Assembly: GCF_900100605.1 (NCBI RefSeq)
Contig: NZ_FNCN01000008.1
Coordinates: 226,650-290,649, forward strand
Direction: 5' to 3'
From: Sinosporangium album
Lineage (GTDB): Bacteria > Actinomycetota > Actinomycetes > Streptosporangiales > Streptosporangiaceae
DNA: 64,000 nt
How positions within the stretch are numbered: the stretch's first letter is position 1; every line of letters begins with the position of its first letter. The notes under the pieces are model-generated. The model saw only the letters and a list, made by a program, of their open reading frames with translations, had not been told where the DNA came from and did no database searches. Positions 16,383 through 25,067 of this stretch are shown piece after piece. Both the position numbers and the translations under genes were made by a program.

Positions 16383-17849
16383 TCAGCCGTAGAGCTCGCC
16401 CAGCCCCACCAGCACGACCTCTCCCCGCGCCTCGGCCTCACGCAACTCCTCGGTGAACCCGGCCGCGGAGTAGCACACGAGACGGGTCCGCTCGGCGTCG
16501 TACTTCCCCCCGCGCTTGACGAGTTCGAGCACCCGCCGCAGCCGCTCCAGGTGGTCCGCCCCCATGGTCTCCCCCCAATTCACCTCGCCGATCGCCAGCA
16601 AGGGGGCCTTACCGCCGTCGGCGTGACCGACCGCGGCGACGTCCACCTCGTGCGTGGTCCTGTTGGCCGGGTCGTTGATCGTGCCGGCCGTGACCTGGGT
16701 GGGCCAGTCGCCCAGCGTCTGCTCCGCGGAGTGCAAGGTCCACTCGCGGCACAACCTTTCGAAGTGCGGACCGAGCACGTTGCCGGCGAACCTCTGCTTT
16801 CCCCGCCGCCAGATCCTCTCAGCCCCCGTACCCCGCAGAAGCTGGGGCCAGAACGGCCGCATGATGGCGTGGTAGAAGACGAGGAGAGGTTCCTTGATCC
16901 GGAAGTCGGTACGGTTGCCTCGGAAGGCGTCCGTTTCACGCATGACGAGGCCCGCGTCCTCCAGCACCGTCAACGGGTGGGCGAGTTCGTTGCTCTTCCG
17001 CCCCACGAAGGCCGCGATGCCTCCCCGCCCGCTGTTGCCGTCGGCGATGGCATTGAGCACCGAGTTGTAAAGCGCGCTGTCCCGCAGATCGGGCTCCTCG
17101 GCGAGCAGATAGCGCGCCTCCAGGAACATCGGACTGCCCGGCGACATGATCGCACGTGTGATCCAGTCGTCGAAGTCGCCCAGATCCTTGGGCGCGTCGT
17201 ATCTGATCATCTCGGTGCGGTAGGCCGGCGTCCCGCCGACGACGGCATGCACCAGCACCGCGAGCCGCGGGTCGTTCAATCCCCAGAAGCGCGCCGCGAG
17301 CCGGTAATCGAACGTGTCGACGGGGAGGTCCAGGGACGCCCGGCCCCGAAGCGGAGCGTTGCCGGACAGCAAGCGGCCCATGAACGACATGGCGGAGCCG
17401 CACAAAAGCAGCCGAGTGCGCGACTCCACACGTTCGGCCCGCCGGGGAGCATAGGCCGCCTGAATGATCGACGGCAGAGCCGGACTGGCTTGGACCAGAT
17501 AGGGGAACTCATCGATCACCACAGGAACCGGGCGCTCCCTGCCGATCCGGAGCAGCACGTCGACGACGGTGGACCAGTTCGTCGGCATGAACGGAGCCAC
17601 CGGATCGAGGTATCGCGTCAACGCATTGCCGATCAGCGCGAGCGACTCGGCCTCGGTGGCCTCCTGCGCCGAGAAGTAGAACCCTCCCATCTCCTGGCAG
17701 AGGGCTGCCAGCAGAAAGCTCTTTCCCTGGCGGCGACGGCCGGAGACAACACCGAGAGTGGCACTCGGCTGTTCGTCGCTGGCGAATCGCACCAGGGCTT
17801 CCCACTCACGCTCTCGGCCGAACATGTCATCGGGCTTGCGCATCGACAC
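16383..17849 (-). CDS. P-loop ATPase with nuclease-like C-terminal domain (archaeal-ATPase/DUF234 type)
   Basis: A 488-residue protein with Walker A GRRRQGKS (37-44) and Walker B PVVIDEFPY (109-117). A winged-helix region contains NELAHPLTVLEDAGLV, and the C-terminal part reads HEVDVAAVG...LLAIGEVNWG, which resembles the Asp...Glu-x-Asn core of a restriction-endonuclease fold. The order fits the SSO1545-like/MarR-ATPase family seen in archaea and some bacteria; the cellular role of that family is not settled. The start is GTG, with an in-frame ATG two codons later. Unusual direct repeats lie immediately upstream. Confidence 0.75.
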   Translation of the reverse strand: MSMRKPDDMFGREREWEALVRFASDEQPSATLGVVSGRRRQGKSFLLAALCQEMGGFYFSAQEATEAESLALIGNALTRYLDPVAPFMPTNWSTVVDVLLRIGRERPVPVVIDEFPYLVQASPALPSIIQAAYAPRRAERVESRTRLLLCGSAMSFMGRLLSGNAPLRGRASLDLPVDTFDYRLAARFWGLNDPRLAVLVHAVVGGTPAYRTEMIRYDAPKDLGDFDDWITRAIMSPGSPMFLEARYLLAEEPDLRDSALYNSVLNAIADGNSGRGGIAAFVGRKSNELAHPLTVLEDAGLVMRETDAFRGNRTDFRIKEPLLVFYHAIMRPFWPQLLRGTGAERIWRRGKQRFAGNVLGPHFERLCREWTLHSAEQTLGDWPTQVTAGTINDPANRTTHEVDVAAVGHADGGKAPLLAIGEVNWGETMGADHLERLRRVLELVKRGGKYDAERTRLVCYSAAGFTEELREAEARGEVVLVGLGELYG

Positions 17850-17859
17850 CCCGCACTGA

Positions 17860-17890
17860 GAGAACTGTAGTTATGAGAACTGTACTTCTC
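17860..17890 (-). promoter_or_regulatory. Direct and inverted repeats upstream of the ATPase gene
   Basis: The plus strand carries GAGAACTGTA at 17860-17869 and again at 17875-17884, a 15-base period. The second copy continues into CTTCTC, forming the palindrome GAGAA-N6-TTCTC (17875-17890). The block ends 11 bases from the ATPase start and is much richer in A/T than its surroundings, so it probably contains the promoter and an operator. The binding protein is unknown. Confidence 0.5.
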
Positions 17891-18026
17891 TCACCTGCCG
17901 CAGAGGGTGGCGGTGGAGAGGGGGGTGACAGACTGGAGAGGCGGGGAGGGGAAGCGCGGCGGCGTGGGGCCGGGCGTACGGCGGGGCGCGGGTCGGCCGG
18001 GGCGTAAGGCGTAAGGTGAGGCCATC

Positions 18027-18866
18027 ATGACGCAGACTCCACTCATCGGCGGGCACGTGTCCGTCGCCAAGGGGCTGGCCACGGGTGGGCTGGCCTATGC
18101 CGACGAGATCGGCGCCGAGGTGATCCAGGTTTTCGTGTCCAATCCGCGGGGGTGGGCGCTGAGCGCGGGGAAGCCCGCGGAGGACGCCCTCCTGCGCGAG
18201 TCGGGGATGCCGGTGTTCGTGCATGCGCCGTACCTCTCGAACTTCGGCTCTCCGAACGCCGAGACGCTGAAGCTGTCGGCGACGTCGGTGCGCCACTCGC
18301 TGCGGCGCGGGGCGGAGATCGGGGCGCGCGGGGTGGTGGTGCATACGGGGTCGGCGGTCAGCCAGTCGCGTGACGACGCGATGCGCCAACTGCGCGAGCA
18401 TCTGCTGCCGCTGCTGGACGAGATCCCCGACGATGGGCCGGATCTGCTGTTCGAGCCGATGGCGGGGCAGGGTGCGATGCTGTGCGCGACGGTGCAGGAC
18501 GTCGGTCCCTATCTCGACGCGCTGGACTTCCACCCCCGGGCGGGGGTGTGTCTGGACACCTGCCACGCCTTCGCGGCGGGGCACGACCTCACGGTGGAGG
18601 GCGGGCCCGGGCGCATGCTGGAGGCCCTGCACGAGGTGGCGCCGGGGCGCCTGAAGTTCGTCCACGCCAACGATTCGAAGGATCCGTGCGGGTCGAAGCG
18701 CGACCACCACGAGAACATCGGTGCGGGCCTCATCGGCGCCGAGCCGTTCGGCGAGCTGATGCGGCACCCGCTGGCCGCGGAGGTGCCCGTCTGCATCGAG
18801 ACGCCCGGCAAGGCCGACAGGCATCGGGAGGACATCGCGCTGCTCAAGAAGCTGCGCGACGGCTGA
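18027..18866 (+). CDS. nfo: Endonuclease IV (AP endonuclease)
   Basis: A 279-residue TIM-barrel enzyme that cuts 5' of abasic sites during base excision repair. Metal ligands of the trinuclear zinc site are recognisable: GGHVS near the start, VHTGS, LFEPM, DTCHAF, VHANDSK, KRDHHENIG and CIETPG. Length and order match the family. It starts at ATG shortly after the divergent ATPase promoter region. Confidence 0.95.
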   Translation: MTQTPLIGGHVSVAKGLATGGLAYADEIGAEVIQVFVSNPRGWALSAGKPAEDALLRESGMPVFVHAPYLSNFGSPNAETLKLSATSVRHSLRRGAEIGARGVVVHTGSAVSQSRDDAMRQLREHLLPLLDEIPDDGPDLLFEPMAGQGAMLCATVQDVGPYLDALDFHPRAGVCLDTCHAFAAGHDLTVEGGPGRMLEALHEVAPGRLKFVHANDSKDPCGSKRDHHENIGAGLIGAEPFGELMRHPLAAEVPVCIETPGKADRHREDIALLKKLRDG

Positions 18867-19413
18867 CCCGCGCGACCACGGCCCTGCGGCCGCCCCTGCG
18901 CGACGGCCGACTCCAGCGAGGCGACGGGATCCCGCCTGAGGGTGGCGCCGCGGGGACGGGGCGCCCGGGTGGTGGCACCCGGGCGTGGCGGCGGCGCACC
19001 CCCCGACCCCGCCCGGGCCCGCGCCGGCCCAGGGGGGTGTCAGGTGGAGGGCGACCGCGGCAACCCGCGATCCCGCCGCCCCCGAGTGGCCGGATCCCGG
19101 GTCGGCTCTGGCCCCCCGTCACGTCGGCGGCCGCCGGTGCCCCTGCCCCCCGGTCAGGGGCACCGGCGGCCGATGGTGACCGATGGGTTTCCCGGTCACG
19201 TGTGGTGCCCGCGCGCACCGGATGATCTGTGAGCCTCGGGCCCGTTGCCGATCCGATGTGGCGGGTTCGCCTTCCGACGCGGGAAACACTACGGATGTGA
19301 TCTTGCGCATGACGCCAAGTTCGCCATGGCGTAGACCAACGGTGTGTAGTCGGCGACCTACGGGCGAGAGGGGCACGACGAACGGCACACCGCGCACGAC
19401 GAGTGGTCGCGCG
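18867..19413. other. 547-base gene-free gap between nfo and the LytTR regulator
   Basis: The gap separates two convergent genes. Its first half is extremely GC-rich with low-complexity runs; the second half is less so and contains no convincing gene. The one clear structure is an 18-bp perfect inverted repeat listed separately. Open frames across it have no start signal and look like products of base composition. Confidence 0.6.
19128..19172. terminator. 18-bp perfect hairpin between convergent genes
   Basis: CGGCCGCCGGTGCCCCTG (19128-19145) pairs perfectly with 19155-19172 around a nine-base loop. There is no T-run, which is common for GC-rich actinobacterial terminators. Symmetry and position between convergent genes suggest a bidirectional terminator. 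Confidence 0.55.
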
Positions 19414-20199
19414 TCATGACCGGAGTTCCGGCGGCATCCCTGTCACGTGCGGTTTCCGATCAAGGGAAGGGGCTTGAACCCGCCGCATGAGTTGCTCGCG
19501 GACCTGCCTGGTGTGCCTGCGGCTCACCGTGAGCGTCTCGGCGCCGACACGGAGCGTCACCCGCCCGCTCTCGTACTTCATCTCGGTCACGTGCCGTATG
19601 GAGACCAGGGTGCTGCGGTGTACGCGGATGAAGCCCGCGTTCCGCCAGCGCCGTTCCAGCGCGGCCAGCGGCATGCGCACGAGGTAGCGGCCGTCCATCG
19701 TGTGCAGCCGGACGTAGTCGCCGTGCGCTTCGGCGAACCACACCGCCTGCTGGGGCACGAACCTCGTGCGTCCTCCGAGCTCGACGGGGATGACGTCGTC
19801 GCAGCCGACCTCGGCCGCGGGGGCGGCGACGTCCGTGAGGCGGCGCACCGCCTCGGCGAGCCGCTCGGCGCGCACGGGCTTGAGCAGATAGTCGACGGCC
19901 TTGACCTCGAACGCCTGCACGGCGCAGTCGTCGTGGGCGGTGACGAAGACGAGCCTGGGCGGGTTCGGGAATCCGCCGATGAGGCGTGCGAGGTCGAGAC
20001 CGTCGAGGCCCGGCATGCGGATGTCGAGGAAGACCCCGTCGAGCCGCTCGCCGGCCCCGATCATCTGGACCATGTCCTGGAGGGCGCGGACGCCGTCGGA
20101 GGCGGTGGTCACGCTCCCGATCCTGCTGTCGCACCGGAGCAGGAAGGCCAGTTCGTCCAGGGCGGGAGGCTCGTCGTCGACGGCCAGCACTCGCAGCAT
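19414..20199 (-). CDS. LytTR-family response regulator
   Basis: About 261 residues. The receiver starts MLRVLAVDDEPPALDELAF with phospho-acceptor Asp in VFLDIRMPGLDG and the Lys in YLLKPVRAERLAEAVRRL. The C-terminal LytTR DNA-binding domain reads VWFAEAHGDYVRLHT, then GFIRVHRSTLVSIRHVTEM. An in-frame TTG 17 codons upstream is possible, but MLRVLAVDDEPP is the usual family beginning. It follows its sensor kinase, so the two form a LytS/LytR-type system. Targets are unknown. Confidence 0.9.
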   Translation of the reverse strand: MLRVLAVDDEPPALDELAFLLRCDSRIGSVTTASDGVRALQDMVQMIGAGERLDGVFLDIRMPGLDGLDLARLIGGFPNPPRLVFVTAHDDCAVQAFEVKAVDYLLKPVRAERLAEAVRRLTDVAAPAAEVGCDDVIPVELGGRTRFVPQQAVWFAEAHGDYVRLHTMDGRYLVRMPLAALERRWRNAGFIRVHRSTLVSIRHVTEMKYESGRVTLRVGAETLTVSRRHTRQVREQLMRRVQAPSLDRKPHVTGMPPELRS

Positions 20200-20261
20200 G
20201 GCGACGAGGTTCCCGCGAGCACGCCCCGACGGCAAGCGGAACGACGGCAATGCGCAAAAGA

Positions 20262-21482
20262 CTAACTACGAAGAGTGATGGAGGGCGGGGCTTTCGGCAC
20301 ACGGAACGCGACGGTGGTGCCCCAGCCCGGGGCGGTCCGGATGACGAGGCCGTGGTCGTCGCCGTAGAGGCCGCGGAGCCGTACGTCCACGTTGGCGATC
20401 CCTATCCCCCGGCCGCCGCGGCGCGATCCCGGGGCCGCGGCGAGCAGCCCCGGCACCCGGCCGGGGTCCATCCCGACCCCGTCGTCGAACACGCTGATAT
20501 GCGCCTCCGTGCCCGCGTCGCGGACCACCACGAGCACCCGTCCCCGCCCGGCGCGAGGCGCCAGGCCGTGCCTGACGGCGTTCTCGACGAGCGGCTGGAG
20601 GCACAGGTACGGCACGGGCACGGGCATCACCTCCGGGTCGACCTGGACGTCGAAGACGATCCTCTCGCCGTACCGCGCCCGCTCCAGCACCAGGTAGCGG
20701 TCGAGGCAGCGCAGTTCGTCGGCGAACGTGGTGATCTCTCCGGCGCTGCCCAGGGTGTGCCGGGCGAAGTCGGCGAAATCGGCGACCAGGTCCCGGGCCT
20801 GTTCGGGGTCGGTGCGGACCAGCGAGGCGATGGTGGCCAGGGAGTTGCCGATGAAGTGCGGTGAGATCTGGGCGGCCAGGGCCCTGGTCTCGGCGGCGAG
20901 GACGCGGCGGCGGGACTCGTCGAGCTCGGCCAGCTCCAGCCGGCCCGACATCAGCGCGGCGGCCTCGCCAGCGGCGCGTACGGCTTCCGCACTGAGTTCG
21001 GCCCCGTAGACGGCGAGCGCTCCGGCGGCTCGGCCGCCCGACATGAGGGGCACGACCAGCGCGACCCTCACCCGGCAGTAGGCGTCGCAGCCCGCCGCGG
21101 GGGCGAGGTGCGGCCCGCCGGCGCCGAAGGCCGAGGACATGAGGTCCGCCAACGCGTCGAGGTGGGTGCGGCTGTGGCCGGCGCAGGCGTCGAAGGCCAG
21201 CACCGCGTCCGGGGCCGACAGGTCCGCCGAGGAGAGGGCCACGGCGGTGGCGCCGAGGAGGGGGCGCAGGCGCCGTACGGCGTGGCGGGCGGCGGGCGCG
21301 GTGAGGCCGGAGCGTAACGCGGTGGCGGCCTCGGCGACGGCGTGGAGGGAGGTGAAGGCGGAGGGAGACTCGCTTCCCCGGGCGGGAGAGGCGCAGCGGC
21401 GCGCGGTCAGGAACCCCAGCAGGCCGCTCGTCACGGAGAGGAGGGCATATCCAGCGGCGGACATGCCCGCGAACCGTAGCAC
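20262..21482 (-). CDS. LytS/YpdA-type sensor histidine kinase
   Basis: A 406-residue kinase with one N-terminal hydrophobic segment (AGYALLSVTSGLLGFLTA), a GAF-like central region, and the His_kinase domain QISPHFIGNSLATIASLV with the phosphorylated His. ATP-binding boxes follow: LQPLVENAVRHGLAP (N box), VFDDGVGMDPGR and GRGIGIANVDVRLRGLYG. Start is GTG or an ATG six codons later. It lacks the 5TM-5TMR_LYT domain of LytS, so its signal is probably sensed by the GAF-like region. Confidence 0.88.
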   Translation of the reverse strand: MLRFAGMSAAGYALLSVTSGLLGFLTARRCASPARGSESPSAFTSLHAVAEAATALRSGLTAPAARHAVRRLRPLLGATAVALSSADLSAPDAVLAFDACAGHSRTHLDALADLMSSAFGAGGPHLAPAAGCDAYCRVRVALVVPLMSGGRAAGALAVYGAELSAEAVRAAGEAAALMSGRLELAELDESRRRVLAAETRALAAQISPHFIGNSLATIASLVRTDPEQARDLVADFADFARHTLGSAGEITTFADELRCLDRYLVLERARYGERIVFDVQVDPEVMPVPVPYLCLQPLVENAVRHGLAPRAGRGRVLVVVRDAGTEAHISVFDDGVGMDPGRVPGLLAAAPGSRRGGRGIGIANVDVRLRGLYGDDHGLVIRTAPGWGTTVAFRVPKAPPSITLRS

Positions 21483-21519
21483 TCCGTGACCGCGCGGGCC
21501 TGCCGTTTCCCCGATGCGG

Positions 21520-22155
21520 CTAGGGGGGACCTTCGCCGGGTTCCTCCTGGTAGGAGTAGCGCTGTTCCTTCCAGGGGTCGGCGATGTTGTGGTAGCCGCG
21601 CTCCTCCCAGAAGCCGCGCCGGTCCTCCATCATGTACTCCACGCCTCGCACCCATTTCACGCTCTTCCAGGCGTAGAGGTGCGGAACAACGACGCGGAGG
21701 GGGTAGCCCCGTTCCGGGGAGATGGTCTTGCCGTCGAGTTCCAGGGCGAACAGGGTTTCGGGGGCGGTGAAGTCGCTCATGCGGATGTTGGCGCTGTAGC
21801 CGTACTCCGCCCAGATCAGCACATGCGTCACGCCGGGAGCGGGGGGCGCCAGGTCGAGCAGGACCGCCGGGGAGACCCCCGACCACTCGCTGCCCATGAT
21901 CGAGAACTTGGTGACGCAGTGGAAGTCGGCCAACACCGTCGTGCGCGGAAGCGCGCGGAACTGCGGCCAGGTGAAGCGGTGCTGCTCACCGGAGGCCGTG
22001 GCGCCGATCACACGGAACTCCCACGTGGCGGGGCGGAAGGCGGGCACCCGGCCGTAGTGGATGACGGGGCGGCCACGCGGCACGTATTGCCCCGGGGGCA
22101 GGCGGTTCTCCTCCCGCGGAGACTCGGGGGGGGCGGGTGGCTCCACCTCAGTCAC
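21520..22155 (-). CDS. Sulfite-oxidase-fold molybdopterin oxidoreductase
   Basis: A 211-residue protein of the oxidoreductase molybdopterin-binding domain family. The likely Mo-ligand Cys lies in TTVLADFHCVTKFS, with SGVSPAVLLDLAPPAPG and GYPLRVVVPHLYAWKSVKWVRG as family signatures. It lacks the dimerisation domain of eukaryotic sulfite oxidase and shows no twin-arginine signal, so it looks cytoplasmic. The substrate is unknown. Confidence 0.88.
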   Translation of the reverse strand: MTEVEPPAPPESPREENRLPPGQYVPRGRPVIHYGRVPAFRPATWEFRVIGATASGEQHRFTWPQFRALPRTTVLADFHCVTKFSIMGSEWSGVSPAVLLDLAPPAPGVTHVLIWAEYGYSANIRMSDFTAPETLFALELDGKTISPERGYPLRVVVPHLYAWKSVKWVRGVEYMMEDRRGFWEERGYHNIADPWKEQRYSYQEEPGEGPP

Positions 22156-22293
22156 CTCGCCGCCTACGTGTCACCCGGAGCCGTTCGCCGCGGCGTGAAG
22201 TGGGCACGGACGCCATCCTCCCATCGGCTCTGGTGAGCGGTGGACGCGCCCACCGGTCAAACCGTCCACCACAGTGGGGTAGCATTGCCCGCG

Positions 22294-22368
22294 ATGCGTA
22301 CTGCGTTCTGGTTTTGGTATGGCGACGGACCCTCTGGTCGGACCGTTCGCCGTCAGACGCTGCGCTGA
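22294..22368 (+). CDS. Aromatic leader peptide of the DAHP synthase gene
   Basis: A 24-residue frame whose sixth to ninth codons, after MRTAF, read Trp-Phe-Trp-Tyr, giving a run of five aromatic residues (FWFWY); it stops at TGA. It ends 11 bases before a 17-bp terminator hairpin and about 95 bases before the DAHP synthase start. Such a peptide lets ribosome stalling on scarce Trp, Phe or Tyr decide whether transcription continues. A TAGCAT hexamer at 22280-22285 may be the -10 element, which would make the transcript nearly leaderless. The peptide itself probably has no other function. Confidence 0.82.
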   Translation: MRTAFWFWYGDGPSGRTVRRQTLR

Positions 22369-22379
22369 CAACAGGCAAA

Positions 22380-22416
22380 CGGAAGGCCCCGGGTCCAGTG
22401 GACCCGGGGCCTTCCG
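22380..22416 (+). terminator. Attenuator hairpin upstream of DAHP synthase
   Basis: GGAAGGCCCCGGGTCC (22381-22396) pairs perfectly with 22400-22415 over a three-base loop; one more pair extends the stem. The left arm includes GGGTCC (22391-22396), which can pair instead with GGACCC at 22327-22332 inside the leader coding region. That gives the competing antiterminator needed for ribosome-mediated attenuation. The T-run after the stem is weak (GGTGTTTC). Confidence 0.78.
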
Positions 22417-22462
22417 GTGTTTCAGAGGTCATGTCGGCAGTGGTCGTTGAACAGGAGAGATG

Positions 22463-23500
22463 ATGGTCATCGTTATGGCACCCGAGGCCACGCAGGGCGA
22501 TGTCGACGCGATTGTCCGCGTCGTCGCGGCGGCGGGAGGCGAGGCGTTCGTCAGCCGGGGCGTCAGCCGTACGATCGTGGGTCTTGTGGGTGATATCGAG
22601 CGCTTCTCGACGCTCAACCTGCGGAGCATGAGCGGGGTCGCGGATGTGATCAAGGTTTCAACGGCCCACAAGCTGGTCAGCCGGGACAACCACCCCGAGC
22701 GTTCCACCGTGCGTGTGGGCGGGGTGCCCATCGGCCCGGACACCGTCACGCTGATCGCGGGTCCCTGCGCGGTGGAGACGCCGCAGCAGACCCTTGAGGC
22801 CGCTCTGATGGCCAAGTCCGCCGGGGCCACGCTCCTGCGCGGCGGGGCCTACAAGCCGCGCACCTCGCCGTACGCCTTCCAGGGGCTCGGCGAGGCGGGC
22901 CTGCGCATCCTGGCCGACGTGCGCGAGGAGACCGGGCTGCCGGTGGTGACGGAGGTGGTGGACGCCCACGACGTCGAGCTGGTGGCGTCGTACGCGGACA
23001 TGCTGCAGGTCGGCACCCGCAACGCCCAGAACTTCGCGCTGCTGCAGGCCGTCGGCTCGGTCGGCAAGCCGGTCATGCTCAAGCGGGGCATGAACGCCAC
23101 GATCGAGGAGTGGCTCATGGCCGCGGAGTACATCGCCCAGCGCGGCAACCTGGACATCGTGCTGTGTGAGCGGGGCATCCGCACCTTCGAGACAGCGACG
23201 AGGAACACTCTGGACGTGTCGGCGGTGCCCGTCGCGCAGCGCCTGTCCCACCTGCCGGTGATCATCGACCCGTCCCACTCGGGCGGGCGGCGCGACCTGG
23301 TGCTGCCGCTCACCCGGGCGGCTGTCGCGGTCGGCGCCGACGGCGTGATCATCGACGTGCACCCGCACCCGGAGCAGGCCCTCTGCGACGGGCCTCAGGC
23401 CCTGGTCGACGGCGACCTGGTGGAGCTCGCACGGGTGATGCGGGAGCTGCCCGCGATCGTCGGGCGCACGCCGGCGACGGACACCCTCGCCTCGGCCTGA
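22463..23500 (+). CDS. aroF: 3-deoxy-7-phosphoheptulonate (DAHP) synthase, type I-beta
   Basis: A roughly 345-residue enzyme that condenses phosphoenolpyruvate and erythrose 4-phosphate, the first step of the shikimate pathway. An N-terminal ferredoxin-like regulatory domain (VIVMAPEATQGDVDAIVRVV) precedes the barrel. Barrel marks are LIAGPCAVETPQQ, GGAYKPRTSPYAFQGLG, DMLQVGTRNAQNF, VMLKRGMNATIEEW and VIIDPSHSGGRRD. ATG codons at 22460 and 22463 both follow AGGAGAG; the second is better spaced. Upstream lies the leader-peptide attenuator, so expression should follow aromatic amino acid supply. This type differs from the type II enzyme (AroG) of mycobacteria at the same genomic position. Confidence 0.94.
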   Translation: MVIVMAPEATQGDVDAIVRVVAAAGGEAFVSRGVSRTIVGLVGDIERFSTLNLRSMSGVADVIKVSTAHKLVSRDNHPERSTVRVGGVPIGPDTVTLIAGPCAVETPQQTLEAALMAKSAGATLLRGGAYKPRTSPYAFQGLGEAGLRILADVREETGLPVVTEVVDAHDVELVASYADMLQVGTRNAQNFALLQAVGSVGKPVMLKRGMNATIEEWLMAAEYIAQRGNLDIVLCERGIRTFETATRNTLDVSAVPVAQRLSHLPVIIDPSHSGGRRDLVLPLTRAAVAVGADGVIIDVHPHPEQALCDGPQALVDGDLVELARVMRELPAIVGRTPATDTLASA

Positions 23501-23569
23501 CAGGCCCGGCACGGCGGGTGGGGGCGTCGGCGCGTACGGCGTGAGCCCCCGCGGCCCGAAGGGCGCGGA

Positions 23570-23592
23570 GCGCGGCGGAGACCCCGCCGCGC
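23570..23592. terminator. 9-bp hairpin between convergent aroF and thiI
   Basis: GCGCGGCGG (23570-23578) pairs with CCGCCGCGC (23584-23592) over a five-base loop. It lies 20 bases from the thiI stop and 70 from the aroF stop. The placement suits a shared terminator; there is no T-run. Confidence 0.45.
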
Positions 23593-23611
23593 CCGCCGCC
23601 CGGCGCCGCCG

Positions 23612-24814
23612 TCAGGCGTCGATCTCGTAGGTCTGCAGGGAGTCGGCGAGCCGGACGGCGAGGTCCTCGACGTCGAGCCGCTTCTCGATCTGGCGGAGGT
23701 CCTCGATGCGCGCGCGGGTCTCCGCCGAACGCGGCGCAAGCAGGGTGCAGCAGTCCTCGTCGGGGAGCTCGGAGATCGCCAGGGTGCCGATGCGGCGCGC
23801 CTCGGCCATGATCTCGGTCTTGTCCATGCCGACCAGGGGCCGCAGGATCGGCAGCCGGACGGCGTCGTCGAGCGCCGTGATGTTGGCCAGGGTCTGGGAC
23901 GAGACCTGGCCGAGGGAGTCGCCGGTGATGAGCGCGGCGGCGCGGACCTTGTGGGCGACCTCTTCGGCCGTCTTGAGCATGAGCCGCCGCTGCGCCACCA
24001 TCTGGAGGCGGTCGGCGCCCGACGACTTGAGCGACTGCTGCGCCTTGCCGAACGGCACCACCCAGAGCCGGGACCTGCCCTGGAACTTGTCGAGCTCCCG
24101 CACCAGCGCGTAGGCCTTGTAGATCGACTCCGAGGTCGAGAACGGGATGCCGGAGAAGTGCAGGAAGTCCACGCGAAGGCCGCGGCGCATCATGCGGTAG
24201 GCCGCCACGGGCGAGTCGATGCCGCCGGACATGAGCACGAGGGCGCGGCCGCTCGACCCGACGGGGAGCCCGCCCTGGCCGGGGATGCCGCCGGTGTAGA
24301 TGAAGACCTCGTCGCGGTCGACCTCGACGGAGACGGTCAGCTCGGGGTTCTTGAGGTCGACGGGCAGCCCGTAGACGTCGTTGATCTCGCCGCCGACCGC
24401 GCGGTCGAGCTCCATGGACCGCAGGGGGAAGCGCTTGTCCCTGCGGCGTGACCGCACAGCGAACCGCGCGCCCCGCTTGACCTCGTCGGAGTCCCTGATG
24501 AGCTCCACGGCGGCCTTGATGACGGTGTCGGGGTCCTTGGCCACGCTCCAGGCGGGGTGGACCCAGACCAGGCCGGGCACCTCCGCGACGCGCCTGGCGA
24601 CGGCGTCCGCCCGCTCGGGGGTCGTGCCCTCCGGGAGGAAGAGGGCGATGACACCGTGGCGCTGCCGTACATCCACCTTGAGGTCGAGCTTCTTCAGCGC
24701 GCCCTTGATGTTGCCCTGCAGCCGCCGCTCGAACAGCTCGCGGTTTTTGCCCTTAAGGACGATCTCGCCCAATTTGAGGAGCACGCAGGGCTCGCCCATG
24801 GCGGACATGGTCAT
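23612..24814 (-). CDS. thiI: tRNA 4-thiouridine synthase ThiI (no rhodanese domain)
   Basis: A 400-residue protein with a THUMP domain followed by a PP-loop ATPase, LVLMSGGIDSPVAAY. It has conserved LKLGEIVLKGKNRELFE at the start and DEDCCTLLAPRS near the end. ThiI adenylates U8 of tRNA for thiolation and, in some bacteria, also serves thiamine synthesis. The C-terminal rhodanese domain of E. coli ThiI is missing, as in many Gram-positives, so the sulfur donor must work differently. The start at MTMSAMGEP follows GGAGG; the longer in-frame extension is not credible. Confidence 0.93.
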   Translation of the reverse strand: MTMSAMGEPCVLLKLGEIVLKGKNRELFERRLQGNIKGALKKLDLKVDVRQRHGVIALFLPEGTTPERADAVARRVAEVPGLVWVHPAWSVAKDPDTVIKAAVELIRDSDEVKRGARFAVRSRRRDKRFPLRSMELDRAVGGEINDVYGLPVDLKNPELTVSVEVDRDEVFIYTGGIPGQGGLPVGSSGRALVLMSGGIDSPVAAYRMMRRGLRVDFLHFSGIPFSTSESIYKAYALVRELDKFQGRSRLWVVPFGKAQQSLKSSGADRLQMVAQRRLMLKTAEEVAHKVRAAALITGDSLGQVSSQTLANITALDDAVRLPILRPLVGMDKTEIMAEARRIGTLAISELPDEDCCTLLAPRSAETRARIEDLRQIEKRLDVEDLAVRLADSLQTYEIDA

Positions 24815-24959
24815 GGCGGAACCTCCGGTTGGGTGGCACGAGAACTGGGCAAATCCTGGGAACACCCGATCAATGCTCACAGAAACGGCGCGATCCGGCA
24901 GGAAGCACACCGTGACCCAGCTACTTTAGTCCTCTAGGAACCCCTGCCGGGATCGCGCC

Positions 24960-24981
24960 AAAGGTCGCGTCGGCGACCTTT
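24960..24981. repeat. 9-bp inverted repeat in the thiI/MHYT divergent region
   Basis: AAAGGTCGC (24960-24968) and GCGACCTTT (24973-24981) are perfectly complementary around GTCG. The site lies in the divergent promoter region, 87 bases before the MHYT gene. It could be an operator or a transcript hairpin. Confidence 0.4.
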
Positions 24982-25067
24982 GTAACCGACCTGATAGTCA
25001 GGACCTCTGTCGGACAGCCCTTCACGCTGCAATAATTCCTAGCTCCCCTGTCAAGGAATGAAGTCAC

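Noticed and set aside
16220..16441. 73-codon minus-strand frame at the end of the ATPase gene
   Set aside because: It overlaps the ATPase in another frame and reads as Arg/Ser/Pro-rich shadow sequence.
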